DNA from: an uncultured Bacteroidia bacterium
GTDB taxonomy: Bacteria; Bacteroidota; Bacteroidia; Bacteroidales; UBA932
Length of the DNA stretch: 64,000 nucleotides
Assembly: GCA_902761655.1 (NCBI GenBank)
Contig: CACWLD010000004.1
Span: forward strand, 17,882 to 81,881
Direction: 5' to 3'
Below are positions 34,043 to 43,614 of the stretch, piece by piece. Position numbers and translations under genes: made by a program. Position 1 is the stretch's first letter. Each line of letters begins with the position of its first letter. The notes under the pieces are model-generated. The model was given only the letters and a program-made list of their open reading frames with translations, ran no database searches and was not told where the DNA came from.

Positions 34043-35020
34043 ATGTACAAACCACCCTTCACCGTATCTGCCAAGGCCATCAATTTGATTGCGAAGATTT
34101 CTAGTCAGCTTGAAAGATATGCAATCCGGATGGAACAGGAGGATACCTTGCGGCTCAGGAGAGCCAACCGGATTAAAACCATCCATTCCTCTCTGGCTAT
34201 CGAGGGTAACACCCTGTCTGAAGGTGAAGTTCAGGCCGTCTTGGAAGGCAAGAAGGTGGTTGCACCGTTGAAAGAGATCCAGGAAGTCAAGAACGCCATC
34301 AAGACCTACGAACTCTATCCCAAACTCAATCCCTTTTCCATTCAGGACCTTTTGCTGGCCCATTGTACGATGATGTCCGGCCTTGTCGATGAAGCCGGGA
34401 TGTTCAGAAAAGGGGGCGTCGGGGTTTTTGACGGAGACAAGCCCATCCACATCGCTCCCCCTGCGGACAGGGTCAGGGACCTGATGAGCGACCTTTTCGG
34501 ATGGCTTGAGAATGCCGATGACCATCTGCTCATCCGGAGTTGCGTCTTCCATTATGAGTTTGAATTCATCCACCCCTTCGCCGACGGGAACGGAAGAATC
34601 GGCCGACTCTGGCAATCCCTCATCCTCGGGCGGCTGAATCCCATTTTCGAGCATCTTCCTGTCGAGAACATGGTCTATTCCAACCAGCAGGCCTATTACT
34701 ATGCCATCAACCGGAGTTCCGACCTTGGCAACAGTGGCCCCTTCATCGATTTTATGCTGAAAGAAATCCTGGACGCACTCGTTGTCCATCAAGGAAAATC
34801 AAATGCCGACATTGCCGATGAGAAAGGCCTCAACTACCAACAACTAAGGGTCTTGGGGTATCTTCGTGCAGACAGACATACCACAGCGGCCAAGATTGCC
34901 GCTGACCTGGACATGAGCGCCCGCCAGATTGAACGGATGCTTGCCGATATGAAAGCCAAAAGCATCATCCGGCGGATCGGCGCCAACAGGAACGGCTATT
35001 GGGAAATCGTGGATGATTGA
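34043..35020 (+). CDS. Fic-domain adenylyltransferase with C-terminal winged helix
   Basis: A 325-residue protein. The Fic active-site motif HPFADGNGRIGR (His 177) is complete, so AMP transfer to hydroxyl groups of target proteins is expected. The N-terminal inhibitory helix S-x-x-x-E-G (Ser 50, Glu 54) is present, marking a self-inhibited class II Fic. The last 70 residues (DEKGLNYQQLRVLGYLRADR onward) form a winged helix, suggesting DNA binding. No antitoxin gene is adjacent. It contains two of the rare CATG sites (34669, 34912), hinting at transfer from a different genome background. Confidence 0.92.
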   Translation: MYKPPFTVSAKAINLIAKISSQLERYAIRMEQEDTLRLRRANRIKTIHSSLAIEGNTLSEGEVQAVLEGKKVVAPLKEIQEVKNAIKTYELYPKLNPFSIQDLLLAHCTMMSGLVDEAGMFRKGGVGVFDGDKPIHIAPPADRVRDLMSDLFGWLENADDHLLIRSCVFHYEFEFIHPFADGNGRIGRLWQSLILGRLNPIFEHLPVENMVYSNQQAYYYAINRSSDLGNSGPFIDFMLKEILDALVVHQGKSNADIADEKGLNYQQLRVLGYLRADRHTTAAKIAADLDMSARQIERMLADMKAKSIIRRIGANRNGYWEIVDD

Positions 35021-35079
35021 GAGCCTCCAGTAAATCAAGATTGATAATTCCTATCTTTATACCAATAAAGCGTATTGCT

Positions 35080-35385
35080 ATGATAATTCTGATAATTGTT
35101 GCGGCCTTCCTGGCCATAATGGGCGTCCTCATCCTGATAGGGAAGGGAGATAATCTGATTGCAGGTTATAATACCGCTTCCAAAGAAGAAAGGGCCAAGT
35201 ATAATATCAAACGGCTCCGCGGATTGATAGGCGGTCTGCTTATTATACTTGCCCCTATGTTATTCTTTCTGAAAGAAGAAGATACGATGACGGCGGCGTG
35301 GTCTTTCTGTGCCCTTGTTTTCGTCCTTTGCATCATCGTAGTTATCCTTGCGAACACTTGGGCTAAGAAGAAGCCCAACCGATAG
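35080..35385 (+). CDS. DUF3784-like small membrane protein
   Basis: A 101-residue protein with three hydrophobic helices (about residues 1-20, 45-65, 73-93) and the GKGDNLIAGYNTASKEERAKYN segment typical of DUF3784 proteins. The ATG at 35080 begins the first helix. Function unknown. It lies 59 bases after fic and converges with the next gene. Confidence 0.75.
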   Translation: MIILIIVAAFLAIMGVLILIGKGDNLIAGYNTASKEERAKYNIKRLRGLIGGLLIILAPMLFFLKEEDTMTAAWSFCALVFVLCIIVVILANTWAKKKPNR

Positions 35386-35721
35386 CTACATCTTGGGCTT
35401 CCGGACTATACGGATGATCAGAGAGATGATATAGACAATGATGCCGTAGGCGGCTGGGATCAAGGCAGATGGAACAGCCGCCCAGATGATGTACATATCC
35501 ACATCCGGTTCGCATTCTACTATGGCCTTTGCCATAGCCATAAACTCACATACAGTCCACAGCCATCCTACGGCCAGTGCTGCAAGGCCGGTTTCTTTTA
35601 CCCAGGCCGGAGCTTTCCAGGCAACGAAGAACAATGCTATGAGAAGCAACGTTACGATTCCTATTCCGAACGGGTCGGAAGAGAAGACAAGATTGAAAAG
35701 GTTTGATTCAAGAGTAAACAT
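35386..35721 (-). CDS. Small three-helix membrane protein
   Basis: A 111-residue protein with hydrophobic segments at about residues 18-36, 41-60 and 78-104. No family recognised. A TACCTTTG box on the minus strand at 35747-35754 gives a leader of about 20 bases and supports the chosen start. The stop is adjacent to that of the converging DUF3784-like gene. Confidence 0.65.
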   Translation of the reverse strand: MFTLESNLFNLVFSSDPFGIGIVTLLLIALFFVAWKAPAWVKETGLAALAVGWLWTVCEFMAMAKAIVECEPDVDMYIIWAAVPSALIPAAYGIIVYIISLIIRIVRKPKM

Positions 35722-35746
35722 AGCGATTAATTATTATTCCTTGTTG

Positions 35747-35754
35747 CAAAGGTA
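35747..35754 (-). promoter_or_regulatory. -7 box (TACCTTTG) for the small membrane protein gene
   Basis: Reads TACCTTTG on the minus strand, 25 bases from the ATG at 35721. Confidence 0.5.
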
Positions 35755-35877
35755 CTTACGAGGGGTGCGGAAATGCAAGGTAGAATCCACAAGGACAGGT
35801 GTCAAATCCCAAAACAATGACTTGGAGACAACCTCAGAGTATGTTTTTGAGGAAGAATGCGTATTTTTGTATTAGGG

Positions 35878-36600
35878 ATGAAGAGAGGAATTATCATAGT
35901 CGCATACTGGCTGGCCGCAATCATTTTTACGGCCAGCATCCTTATGAGCCTCGACTATGACATAGGGCACGCCGCAATAATGAGCCTGTCATTCCTGCCC
36001 GCAGCAATGGCTTTGTCATTCTTCCTTCCCAAGGTAGAAAAGACGCAGGAAAAGAAAGAACGCGTTCTGGGTGCCATATTCATTATCCTGGGGGTGATGA
36101 CAATGACGTTCTTCTTCATATACCTTTGGCAGTTGCTTTTTGCCTTTGTCATCGATGGGGCCAGTGAAACCAGGTGGGATATGCCTTCAATGCTTTGGAA
36201 TCCAGTCTTTGTGGCTGCCGTTCTCGCCCTGCTCGCATACGGGCATTTCCATCTTCTGAAGTGGCTGGACAAGAAATATCCTACGGATGGTCCAATTACC
36301 TTCTACTCTGTCTACAAGAAGATTTCCCTGAAGCGAGAAGATATACTGTACATTGAATCCAGAGACTCCGAGGTCTGGATATATGCCCGAGACGGACAGC
36401 AGTATAGAAACAGAACCGGAATCAGCCAATGGGAGGACGTTCTTGGATCCGGTTTTGTCCGGATTCACAGATCCTATCTCGTCAACAGGACTTATGCGAG
36501 CGTTTCTTCTCCGGAATGCGTATGCGTGGCCGGAAAAGAATTGCCAGTTTCCAGAAAATATAAGGATGAGGTGTTCAGAATGAGGAGAAGTAATTATTAA
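35878..36600 (+). CDS. Membrane-anchored LytTR transcriptional regulator
   Basis: A 240-residue protein with four transmembrane helices (about residues 3-22, 29-48, 62-88, 103-123) joined to a C-terminal LytTR DNA-binding domain (about 145-240), seen in EDILYIESRDSEVWIYARDG and GFVRIHRSYLVNR. There is no receiver domain, so it is a one-component membrane regulator. The ATG at 35878 follows a TATTTTTG box at 35862-35869. The esterase gene follows after 26 bases and may be co-transcribed. Confidence 0.85.
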   Translation: MKRGIIIVAYWLAAIIFTASILMSLDYDIGHAAIMSLSFLPAAMALSFFLPKVEKTQEKKERVLGAIFIILGVMTMTFFFIYLWQLLFAFVIDGASETRWDMPSMLWNPVFVAAVLALLAYGHFHLLKWLDKKYPTDGPITFYSVYKKISLKREDILYIESRDSEVWIYARDGQQYRNRTGISQWEDVLGSGFVRIHRSYLVNRTYASVSSPECVCVAGKELPVSRKYKDEVFRMRRSNY

Positions 36601-36626
36601 ATTATTAATATAAAAAAGCTATACCT

Positions 36627-37781
36627 ATGAAAATTCGTTTGACACTGGGACTGGCCGTTGCAGTGGCCGTCCTCGTTTCCTGCTCGGGAAACAAGCAGCA
36701 GGTTGGTGTGCTGACCAAACCCACCAGCGCAACCACTAACGTTCAAGGCGCTGAGTATCCTAAGATCAATCCTGACCTTACCACCGTATTCCGCAACGAT
36801 TTCCCCGATGCGCAGTCCGTTTCCGTGAATGTTGGAGGTAAGAATTACGAAATGACAAAAGGGGAGGACGGCATATGGGAGGCCACTACGGAGCCGCTCG
36901 TGCCCGGTTTCCACTATTATATGCTTACCGTTGACGGAAAGCGTGTTTCAGATCCCAACAGCCGCCAGTTCTTTGGTTCCGGCTACTGGGGCAGCGGAAT
37001 TGAGGTTCCGGAGCCCGGCGTGGATTATTATCTTGAAAAGAAGGTCCCTCACGGAGAGATCCGCATAGAAAAATACTACTCCAACCTGACAGCCGCGGAG
37101 CGCACCTGCTACGTATATCTCCCGCCGCAGTATGCCTCCGAGCCCAACCGCCGTTTCCCGGTGCTCTACCTGATGCACGGCGCGGGCGAGGACGAGACCG
37201 GATGGGCAACCCAGGGAATGATGCGTGACATAATGGACAACCTTATTGCCGAAGGCGAATGCGAGCCTATGATCATTGTCTGCGAGCACGCCGTTGCCAC
37301 TCTGGCCGATGCCGCCCCCGGATCAGGCTTCAACCTGTTCAATTTCGATGCTTTTGAGAAAGTTACCGTAGAGGAGACCCTGCCCACCTTCGACGCCCGC
37401 TTCCGCACCCTTACGGACCGCGACCACCGCGCCATCTGCGGCCTCTCCCTGGGCGGTTTCCAGGCCTATACGATTGGCCTGGACCACCCGGAGCTGTTCG
37501 GCTGGATAGGCGGATTCAGCGGCTCCGGCCGCGGCCCCGGCGACCGTCGCGACTCTGAGATGTATCCGGTTTCGCTGAACGATGACTATCACCTGCTGTA
37601 CATAAGCATAGGCACCGACGAGCCTGCCGGAATGTACCAGGGCATCTATGACCTCCACGTAGCGCTGGACAGCCTTGGCGTAAAGCACGTATACTACGAG
37701 TCTCCGGGAACCGGCCACGAGTGGCTTACCTGGAGGCGCTCCCTGCACCAGTTCGCCCCTATGCTGTTCAAGGGCGTATAA
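36627..37781 (+). CDS. CE1-type esterase lipoprotein with N-terminal Ig/CBM48-like domain
   Basis: A 384-residue lipoprotein (lipobox VSC, Cys 19). Residues about 50-125 form an Ig-like domain related to those preceding many Bacteroidetes feruloyl esterases (VPGFHYYMLTVDG). The alpha/beta hydrolase part has CGLSLGGFQAY with the nucleophile Ser, GTDEP with the likely Asp and GTGHEWLTW with the His. It probably removes feruloyl or acetyl groups from xylan, fitting the GH43 and GH54 enzymes in this window. Exact ester specificity is uncertain. Confidence 0.85.
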   Translation: MKIRLTLGLAVAVAVLVSCSGNKQQVGVLTKPTSATTNVQGAEYPKINPDLTTVFRNDFPDAQSVSVNVGGKNYEMTKGEDGIWEATTEPLVPGFHYYMLTVDGKRVSDPNSRQFFGSGYWGSGIEVPEPGVDYYLEKKVPHGEIRIEKYYSNLTAAERTCYVYLPPQYASEPNRRFPVLYLMHGAGEDETGWATQGMMRDIMDNLIAEGECEPMIIVCEHAVATLADAAPGSGFNLFNFDAFEKVTVEETLPTFDARFRTLTDRDHRAICGLSLGGFQAYTIGLDHPELFGWIGGFSGSGRGPGDRRDSEMYPVSLNDDYHLLYISIGTDEPAGMYQGIYDLHVALDSLGVKHVYYESPGTGHEWLTWRRSLHQFAPMLFKGV

Positions 37782-37790
37782 CGCCCTGAA

Positions 37791-38144
37791 TCAGCTGTGG
37801 CGGTGGGGCGGAGGGACGCCCGGACCAAAGGTCTGGATCTTTGCGCCGTCCCGGATCATTGCTTCGCGGGCATCTTGCATTGCTTGTGCAAGATGCTCCG
37901 TTGCGTGGTCCAGCATATCCAGCATTTCTTTCCTGTTGACGCTTACGCCAATGTCCGCGATGCAAAGGGAGCGGATCATTGCCAGGACGGACATCTCGTT
38001 CCCGCCCCAGAGCGAGGTGGTCATTGCCATTGCAAGCCTGGGCACCAGGTCTTCCAGGGCCTGAGGGTTTTTCATTACGTCAAAATCCGTGTTGAAACGG
38101 ATGTCAAATTCTCCATATTGGAGTACTTCCAGTATCTTTTTCAT
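37791..38144 (-). CDS. Conserved-looking small protein, function unknown
   Basis: A 117-residue soluble protein with mixed helices and a His/Pro-rich tail (PGVPPPHRHS) that could bind metal. No signal peptide or known domain. It converges with the esterase gene (9-base gap) and is divergent from the M28 peptidase. Confidence 0.6.
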   Translation of the reverse strand: MKKILEVLQYGEFDIRFNTDFDVMKNPQALEDLVPRLAMAMTTSLWGGNEMSVLAMIRSLCIADIGVSVNRKEMLDMLDHATEHLAQAMQDAREAMIRDGAKIQTFGPGVPPPHRHS

Positions 38145-38230
38145 AGTTCACATTTTTCTGCGAATATAACCCGCAATTTTGAGGTAGCCGTTTGTTAAAC
38201 GTTTAATTATCAAAAATAAACGTTTATTTG

Positions 38231-38238
38231 TATCTTTG
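38231..38238 (+). promoter_or_regulatory. -7 box (TATCTTTG) of the M28 peptidase gene
   Basis: Consensus TAnnTTTG, 24 bases before the ATG at 38263. No TTG at the expected spacing. Confidence 0.45.
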
Positions 38239-38262
38239 CCTACAGACCAATTTGAAGACCAG

Positions 38263-39846
38263 ATGCGTGTACGTAAATCGATAGTTTTACTGGTGACTTT
38301 GCTGCTTGGCGGGCAGGCCTTTGCGCAGGTTACCGCCTCCGCCGGAGCGGATGACGAGAAACTGCTCAGGCAGTGGATCAGGACCCTTGCGTCAGATGAG
38401 TTCGGAGGGCGCAAGCCAATGACTGAATATGAAGGCGTTACCATCAACTACCTTGCAGGGCAGTTGGAAGCGCTGGGACTGGAGCCCGCCTTTGGCGGCA
38501 GCTGGTTCCAGCCCTTCCAGATGATAGCCGTAACGGCAAAGCCGGTGGGCGGCAAGATAACGGTCCGGGGTAAAAAGAAGGCTGACCTGCTTTATCCGGA
38601 CGACCTGGTGGTCTGGACGGCCAGGGCGGCGGACAAGGTGGAGGTGCCAAAGGCGGAATATGTCTTCTGCGGCTTTGGAATACACGCTCCGGAGTACGGT
38701 TGGGACGACTATGCTGGCATAGATGTCAAAGGCAAGATTGTGATTGCTATGGTGAACGACCCCGGCTACTATGACAACACCCTTTTCCGAGGCCGGAATA
38801 TGACATATTACGGCCGATGGCTGTACAAGTTCGAGGAGGCACGCCGCCAGGGCGCGGCCGGGTGCCTGGTGCTTCACAACACGGAAGCTGCCAGCTATGA
38901 CTGGTCCGTGTGCGTTAACGGGCATCTGGAGGACAACCTGGCTCTGTATGACCCCGAAACACGCAATTCCAGCGAGCTTGCCGTGAAGGGCTGGCTCCGC
39001 GAGGAAGGAGCGCGCAAGCTGTTCGCGGCCGCGGGAATGGATATGGACGCGGCGCTCGCAGCTGCAAAGCGCCCCGGCTTCAAGTCCTTCTCCCTTGGCG
39101 TGAAAGGGGATGTCAAGATGACTGAAACCTATATTGTCAGGGAAACCAGCAACGTGGGAGCCATACTCCGCGGAACGGACAAGGCCGATGAGGCCGTAGT
39201 CCTGAACGCCCACTGGGACCATCTGGGCATAGGCACACCGGACGACACCGGCGACAACATCTACAACGGCGCAGCCGACAACGCCTCCGGTATGGCCGGC
39301 CTGCTCCTTGCTGCAAAGAAGTTCACGGAACTGCCGGAAAGGCCACGCCGCTCAATACTCTTCATTATCCCTTCCTCCGAGGAAAGCGGACTCTTCGGCT
39401 CCGAATACTATTGCGCCCACCCCGCCATCCCAATGGAGAAGACTGCTGCCTGCCTCAATTTCGAGAGCATAGGCCCTGCCGAGCTCACACGCGACGTGTC
39501 CATCCTGGGCGGCGGCGCAAGCGACCTGGACCGGTACTTTGTGGCTGCCGCCGCCGCCCAGGGGCGCTACCTCTTCTTTGACGATGACAATTCTGACGGA
39601 TGGTTCTTCCGCTCGGACCACTACAACTTTGTCAAGAAGGGCGTGCCCGCACTGGTAGTGGAAAACGGCAACAATCCCGTGGATCCCTCCCGCCCCAACA
39701 AATACCCTATGAAAATGTGGTATCACCAGCCCTGTGACGAATACCGCGATGACTGGGACCTGGAAGGTACACTGGCCAATGTGAACCTTATCTTCAGCGT
39801 GGGAGTATCCATCTCCAATGCCCCTGAACAGCTCAAATTATATTGA
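38263..39846 (+). CDS. Secreted M28-family aminopeptidase with PA domain
   Basis: A 527-residue protein with a signal peptide (RKSIVLLVTLLLGGQAFAQ). A protease-associated domain occupies about residues 120-230. The zinc site is visible in NAHWDHLGIG, GAADNASGMAGLL, SSEESGLFGSEYY and, near the C-terminus, FRSDHYNFVKKGVPAL. It should release N-terminal amino acids from peptides outside the cytoplasm. The ATG at 38263 gives the complete signal peptide. The preceding in-frame TTG lies in the promoter. Confidence 0.92.
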   Translation: MRVRKSIVLLVTLLLGGQAFAQVTASAGADDEKLLRQWIRTLASDEFGGRKPMTEYEGVTINYLAGQLEALGLEPAFGGSWFQPFQMIAVTAKPVGGKITVRGKKKADLLYPDDLVVWTARAADKVEVPKAEYVFCGFGIHAPEYGWDDYAGIDVKGKIVIAMVNDPGYYDNTLFRGRNMTYYGRWLYKFEEARRQGAAGCLVLHNTEAASYDWSVCVNGHLEDNLALYDPETRNSSELAVKGWLREEGARKLFAAAGMDMDAALAAAKRPGFKSFSLGVKGDVKMTETYIVRETSNVGAILRGTDKADEAVVLNAHWDHLGIGTPDDTGDNIYNGAADNASGMAGLLLAAKKFTELPERPRRSILFIIPSSEESGLFGSEYYCAHPAIPMEKTAACLNFESIGPAELTRDVSILGGGASDLDRYFVAAAAAQGRYLFFDDDNSDGWFFRSDHYNFVKKGVPALVVENGNNPVDPSRPNKYPMKMWYHQPCDEYRDDWDLEGTLANVNLIFSVGVSISNAPEQLKLY

Positions 39847-39867
39847 TACTCAATAAATTAACCAGAT

Positions 39868-40497
39868 ATGATTAAAAGATTTACCCTTATTGCGGCTGCC
39901 GCAGCCGCACTTATGCTTCTTTCAGGATGCGGCGGAAGCGAGACCAAAGAGACCGCATCAGGACAGTCGTTTGACGAGATAGTTGCCACCAGGCGCAGCG
40001 TGCGTGACTACAAGGAAGGCACAACCATAACCCAGGCCCAGGTGCGTGATCTTGTAGCCACAGCAATGGAGGCCCCTTCCTGGGCCAACAGCCAGACAAC
40101 ACGCTATTATGTTGCTATGGATCCGGAGAAAGTTGCGGCCGTAAAGGAACTGGTGGGCGCAGGTAACGCCAGGAACACCGCCAACGCTCCCGTAATGATA
40201 GTCTCCACCTTTGTCAAGGGCCAGTCCGGCTTCGGCCGCGGCAACCAGGTCAACGAGATTGGTGACGGCTGGGGCGCCTATGACAACGGAGTCAGCAACG
40301 CCTACTTCATTCTCAAGGCCCGTGAGCAGGGTTTTGACACCCTTATTATGGGAATGCGCGACTCCGACGGCCTTAGGAAACTGTTCAACATTCCTGACAC
40401 TGAGGAAGTTATGGCAGTTATCAGCCTTGGATATCGCGCATCCGATCCAAACCGTCCAGCCCGTAAAGGCATAGACGAGATTCTTAAATTTTTCTAG
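39868..40497 (+). CDS. Nitroreductase-family lipoprotein
   Basis: A 209-residue FMN-dependent nitroreductase fold (ATRRSVRDYKEGTTITQ at the start of the domain, EAPSWANSQTTRYYV, and LGYRASDPNRPARK at the end) carrying a lipoprotein signal (LLSGCGG, Cys about 22). Most nitroreductases are cytoplasmic, so an envelope location is unusual. The flavin would have to be loaded before or after export. Its stop overlaps the converging tricorn-like gene by four bases. Confidence 0.85.
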   Translation: MIKRFTLIAAAAAALMLLSGCGGSETKETASGQSFDEIVATRRSVRDYKEGTTITQAQVRDLVATAMEAPSWANSQTTRYYVAMDPEKVAAVKELVGAGNARNTANAPVMIVSTFVKGQSGFGRGNQVNEIGDGWGAYDNGVSNAYFILKAREQGFDTLIMGMRDSDGLRKLFNIPDTEEVMAVISLGYRASDPNRPARKGIDEILKFF

Positions 40498-43400
40498 CCC
40501 TTCAGTTCGCTGAGGACTTCAGCAATTGCGGCGTCAAGCTGAGGGTCTTTGCCCTCCAGGCGGTCCTGGAAAGTGTTCTTGACGTAGATGTCCGGTTTAA
40601 CACCGGTATTCTCCAGGTCTTTGCCGTCAACAACGCTGTAGCAGCCCCACGCCGGCAAACGACAGGTGGATCCATCGATGAGCCTTGCAGAAGAGGTGAA
40701 GATGATCCACCTGTAAGTTTCTGTACCTACCAGCTTGGCTATTCCAAGGGTCTTGATACCGTTGGAAGTAACCTCCGCGTCTGAAAGACTGTGCTCATTG
40801 ACCAGCACTACGATAGGCTTTCCCGCAGGTGCCACGTTAGGATGGCTGGTCCTGGGGAAGTCCCGGTACGCCCACTCGAAATGGGCCTGTCCGCGCAGGA
40901 AATCAATAACCTCCTTGTGTACGTTTCCACCATTGTTATAGCGCAGGTCAAGGATAAGCGCATCCTTGTCAAACACCTCCGTATGCATCTTGAGAAGGAA
41001 CGAGTTGAGGTCCTCGTCACCCATTGCCCTCATATGGATGTAGCCCACCCTGTCGCCGGTCTTGGCGGAAACCACATCGGCCCTCTGGTCCTCCCAGCGC
41101 TTGTATGCCAGGGTCTTGACATTTGAGAAGGTGGTGGTGTGCACCTTGACGTCGAACTCCTTGCCGCTGCGGCTGAAGGTGAGCTTAAGCTCATCCTTTC
41201 CCACAGCGCCGGAGAAGTACTTCTCACGGTTCTGCCTTGCATCTACCCTAACGCCGTCCACTGCAACCAGCTCATCGCCGTTGCGCAGGTCTATCTCAAC
41301 CTTGTCCGCTGGGGAGTCCACCAGGATGTAATCCACCTTGTAAGGCGCCTCGTTCTGGAAAACTATGCCTGTGCCATAGGTGCGGATGGATGTCTGGGGC
41401 CTCTCCTCCGTTCCGCTGGAAGTGAATCCCATATGGGAAGAATTCAGTTCTCCCAGAAGGTCTGCCATCAAGGTCCTGAGGTTGGCCCTGGTCCTGACGT
41501 AAGGCAGCAGGGAGCCGTAATAATCCCTTATGGAATACCAGTCCGCTCCGTGGAAATTGACATCGTAGTAGTTCTGCTCCAGGACGGCCCAGACCTCGTA
41601 GAACATCTGCCTGAACTCATCGTTCAGCACCACTTCCACGTCCTTTGTCACTGCGGTCTTTGCAGCGCTGCCGGCGTTCACGTCTATCTTGTATATTGCT
41701 CCGCTGCTCAGGCAGTACAGAGCGTCCTTGCAGCTGAAGAAGGTGCCGGAAGTGAGGTCACGGATCTGCTTGGGCTTTGCTTCCGGGTCAGATATTTCCA
41801 GGCAATACACGCCTCCTGGAGCCGATGCGAACGAACTGTAAAGCAGGTATGACTTGTCCTTGTTCTTGAACACGTACAGATTGTTCTGGCTGCCGTCACG
41901 CTCTACGCGTGTAAGCCTGCTGTGAATGTCCTTGTAGTCAATCACTACTGCGGAATCCTTCTTTGCCGGTTTATCCCCGAACAGTGCGTCCACCGCCTCA
42001 GACTTGAACGGAGTCTCGTACTTCCTCAAAGGCAGTTTGTACAATGACGCACGTGATCCCCTTGGGAAGGAGGACGAAGTAGGGTTCGCCAGCATATACA
42101 TATCCTTTCCGTCAGGGGAGAACACAGGGCTTTCTTCCACGGAAGCGGAGTTTGTGAGGTTCTTCAGGGTTCCGTCGGCAAAGCTGTATATGAAGATGTC
42201 CGGCTCGAACATATGCATTGCGTCAAATGCCAGGTAGTTGTCATCGAACGAGAAAGAAAGGCTATAGCGCTGGTATGACCAGAACTCCGCCTCAGTCAGC
42301 TTGCGGGCGACGTTGTTGTTCAGATCGAGCAGCATCACTGACTTGCTTCCGTCAACAAAGGCCATCCTGTCTCCCAGGTGGCTCAGGGTGAGGTTCTTGA
42401 CGTTGTTCTGAGAAAGATATACCACTGACTCGGGAGCGGAGCCGTCGGCTGCAACCTTATAGATGTTTGTCCAGCCCATATTGGTCCTGGTGTAGTAGAC
42501 GGTCTTGCTGTCAGGGCCCCAGACAACTTCAGCCACCCTTTCGTATGAAGGGGTTTCCAGTTTCTGGAGGAACTTGCACTTGGGGTCGGTGATGTAGAGG
42601 CCGCCCCTGATTACCAGGGCGAACTTCTTCCCGTCAGGGGAGACTGCGGCCGCGGAAGGTGTCTGGCCTGCGAAAGACCTGCGCACCTCCACGCTTCCGG
42701 AGGCTATGCTTATCTGCGGAACACTCACGCTGCCGGAAGGCAGGCTGAGGACATTGATCTCATAGTCCTTCAGGAATACCATTGCGGAGCCCCCGTAGGC
42801 CAGGTTGGGATACTGGACAGACTTGTCAAACGTGGTAAGCTGCTGTGGAGCGCCGCCGGGGACGTATTTTACTATGTTGGATTCCTTGTTCAGCTCATCG
42901 CTCACATAGTATATGTTGCCGTTGACATCGGCCATTGGCCACTGGTCCTTGCCAATGTAGCTTGTGAGCTCAGTGTAAGCCTTTGTCTTTGGATTCCAGG
43001 ACTTTATGTTTGGGTTATGGTCTCCCACGTAGCGTTTCCTGGTAGGGAAGCTGAGGCTCTCCATTGACTCGTTGAAAAGGAACTCACCGGTCTTTGGGTT
43101 TTCCGCCAGGTTCACTATGGTGTTGAAGTACCCGTCGAACATCAGCTGAGGGGTGCCTCCTTCCACGGATACCCTGAAAGAAGTCTTGCGCGCGCTTTCG
43201 CGCGTAGATTCAAAGTAGATGTATTTTGAGTCAGCGGACCAGGAGATGGGCACGTCCGGAGCCTCGTGGAAGGTGAGCTGTACTGCCTTGCCTCCGCCCA
43301 GCGGGACTGCGTATACGTCCGTATTTCCCTGGATGTCGGAGCTGAAAGCCAGCCATTTGCCGTCAGGAGACACCAGAGGTGAATCCTGCTCTCCCGTCAT

Positions 43401-43583
43401 TGTGATTACGGCTGTAGCCTGCCCTCCCGAGACAGGTACGGAGAAGATGTCTCCGTCATAACTGAAATAAATCTGCTTCCCGTCCGGAGACAAAGAAGGA
43501 TGGGAAGCGAATCTTAAGTTCTGTGAAAAAGAAAGGGTGGATGCCAAAAAAATATTAGCGGCGATGAAAAGTAAACGTTTCAT
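40494..43583 (-). CDS. Tricorn-like S41 protease
   Basis: A 1029-residue secreted protein. An N-terminal signal is followed by WD/TolB-type beta-propeller repeats (LSPDGKQIYFSYDGD, VSPDGKWLAFSSD and others, about residues 25-640), a PDZ-like domain (about 740-830), and a C-terminal peptidase S41 domain with VLVNEHSLSDAEVTS containing the catalytic Ser. It resembles tricorn protease and probably trims oligopeptides in the periplasm. It is 31 bases downstream of the GH9 gene on the same strand. Confidence 0.9.
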   Translation of the reverse strand: MKRLLFIAANIFLASTLSFSQNLRFASHPSLSPDGKQIYFSYDGDIFSVPVSGGQATAVITMTGEQDSPLVSPDGKWLAFSSDIQGNTDVYAVPLGGGKAVQLTFHEAPDVPISWSADSKYIYFESTRESARKTSFRVSVEGGTPQLMFDGYFNTIVNLAENPKTGEFLFNESMESLSFPTRKRYVGDHNPNIKSWNPKTKAYTELTSYIGKDQWPMADVNGNIYYVSDELNKESNIVKYVPGGAPQQLTTFDKSVQYPNLAYGGSAMVFLKDYEINVLSLPSGSVSVPQISIASGSVEVRRSFAGQTPSAAAVSPDGKKFALVIRGGLYITDPKCKFLQKLETPSYERVAEVVWGPDSKTVYYTRTNMGWTNIYKVAADGSAPESVVYLSQNNVKNLTLSHLGDRMAFVDGSKSVMLLDLNNNVARKLTEAEFWSYQRYSLSFSFDDNYLAFDAMHMFEPDIFIYSFADGTLKNLTNSASVEESPVFSPDGKDMYMLANPTSSSFPRGSRASLYKLPLRKYETPFKSEAVDALFGDKPAKKDSAVVIDYKDIHSRLTRVERDGSQNNLYVFKNKDKSYLLYSSFASAPGGVYCLEISDPEAKPKQIRDLTSGTFFSCKDALYCLSSGAIYKIDVNAGSAAKTAVTKDVEVVLNDEFRQMFYEVWAVLEQNYYDVNFHGADWYSIRDYYGSLLPYVRTRANLRTLMADLLGELNSSHMGFTSSGTEERPQTSIRTYGTGIVFQNEAPYKVDYILVDSPADKVEIDLRNGDELVAVDGVRVDARQNREKYFSGAVGKDELKLTFSRSGKEFDVKVHTTTFSNVKTLAYKRWEDQRADVVSAKTGDRVGYIHMRAMGDEDLNSFLLKMHTEVFDKDALILDLRYNNGGNVHKEVIDFLRGQAHFEWAYRDFPRTSHPNVAPAGKPIVVLVNEHSLSDAEVTSNGIKTLGIAKLVGTETYRWIIFTSSARLIDGSTCRLPAWGCYSVVDGKDLENTGVKPDIYVKNTFQDRLEGKDPQLDAAIAEVLSELKG

Positions 43584-43614
43584 GCCGCTAATATAGCAAT
43601 TATTTAGTCAGGGA

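Noticed and set aside
33920-34792. 290-codon minus-strand frame across the fic gene
   Set aside because: The Fic motif, promoter and repeats all support the plus strand. This frame has no recognisable domain.
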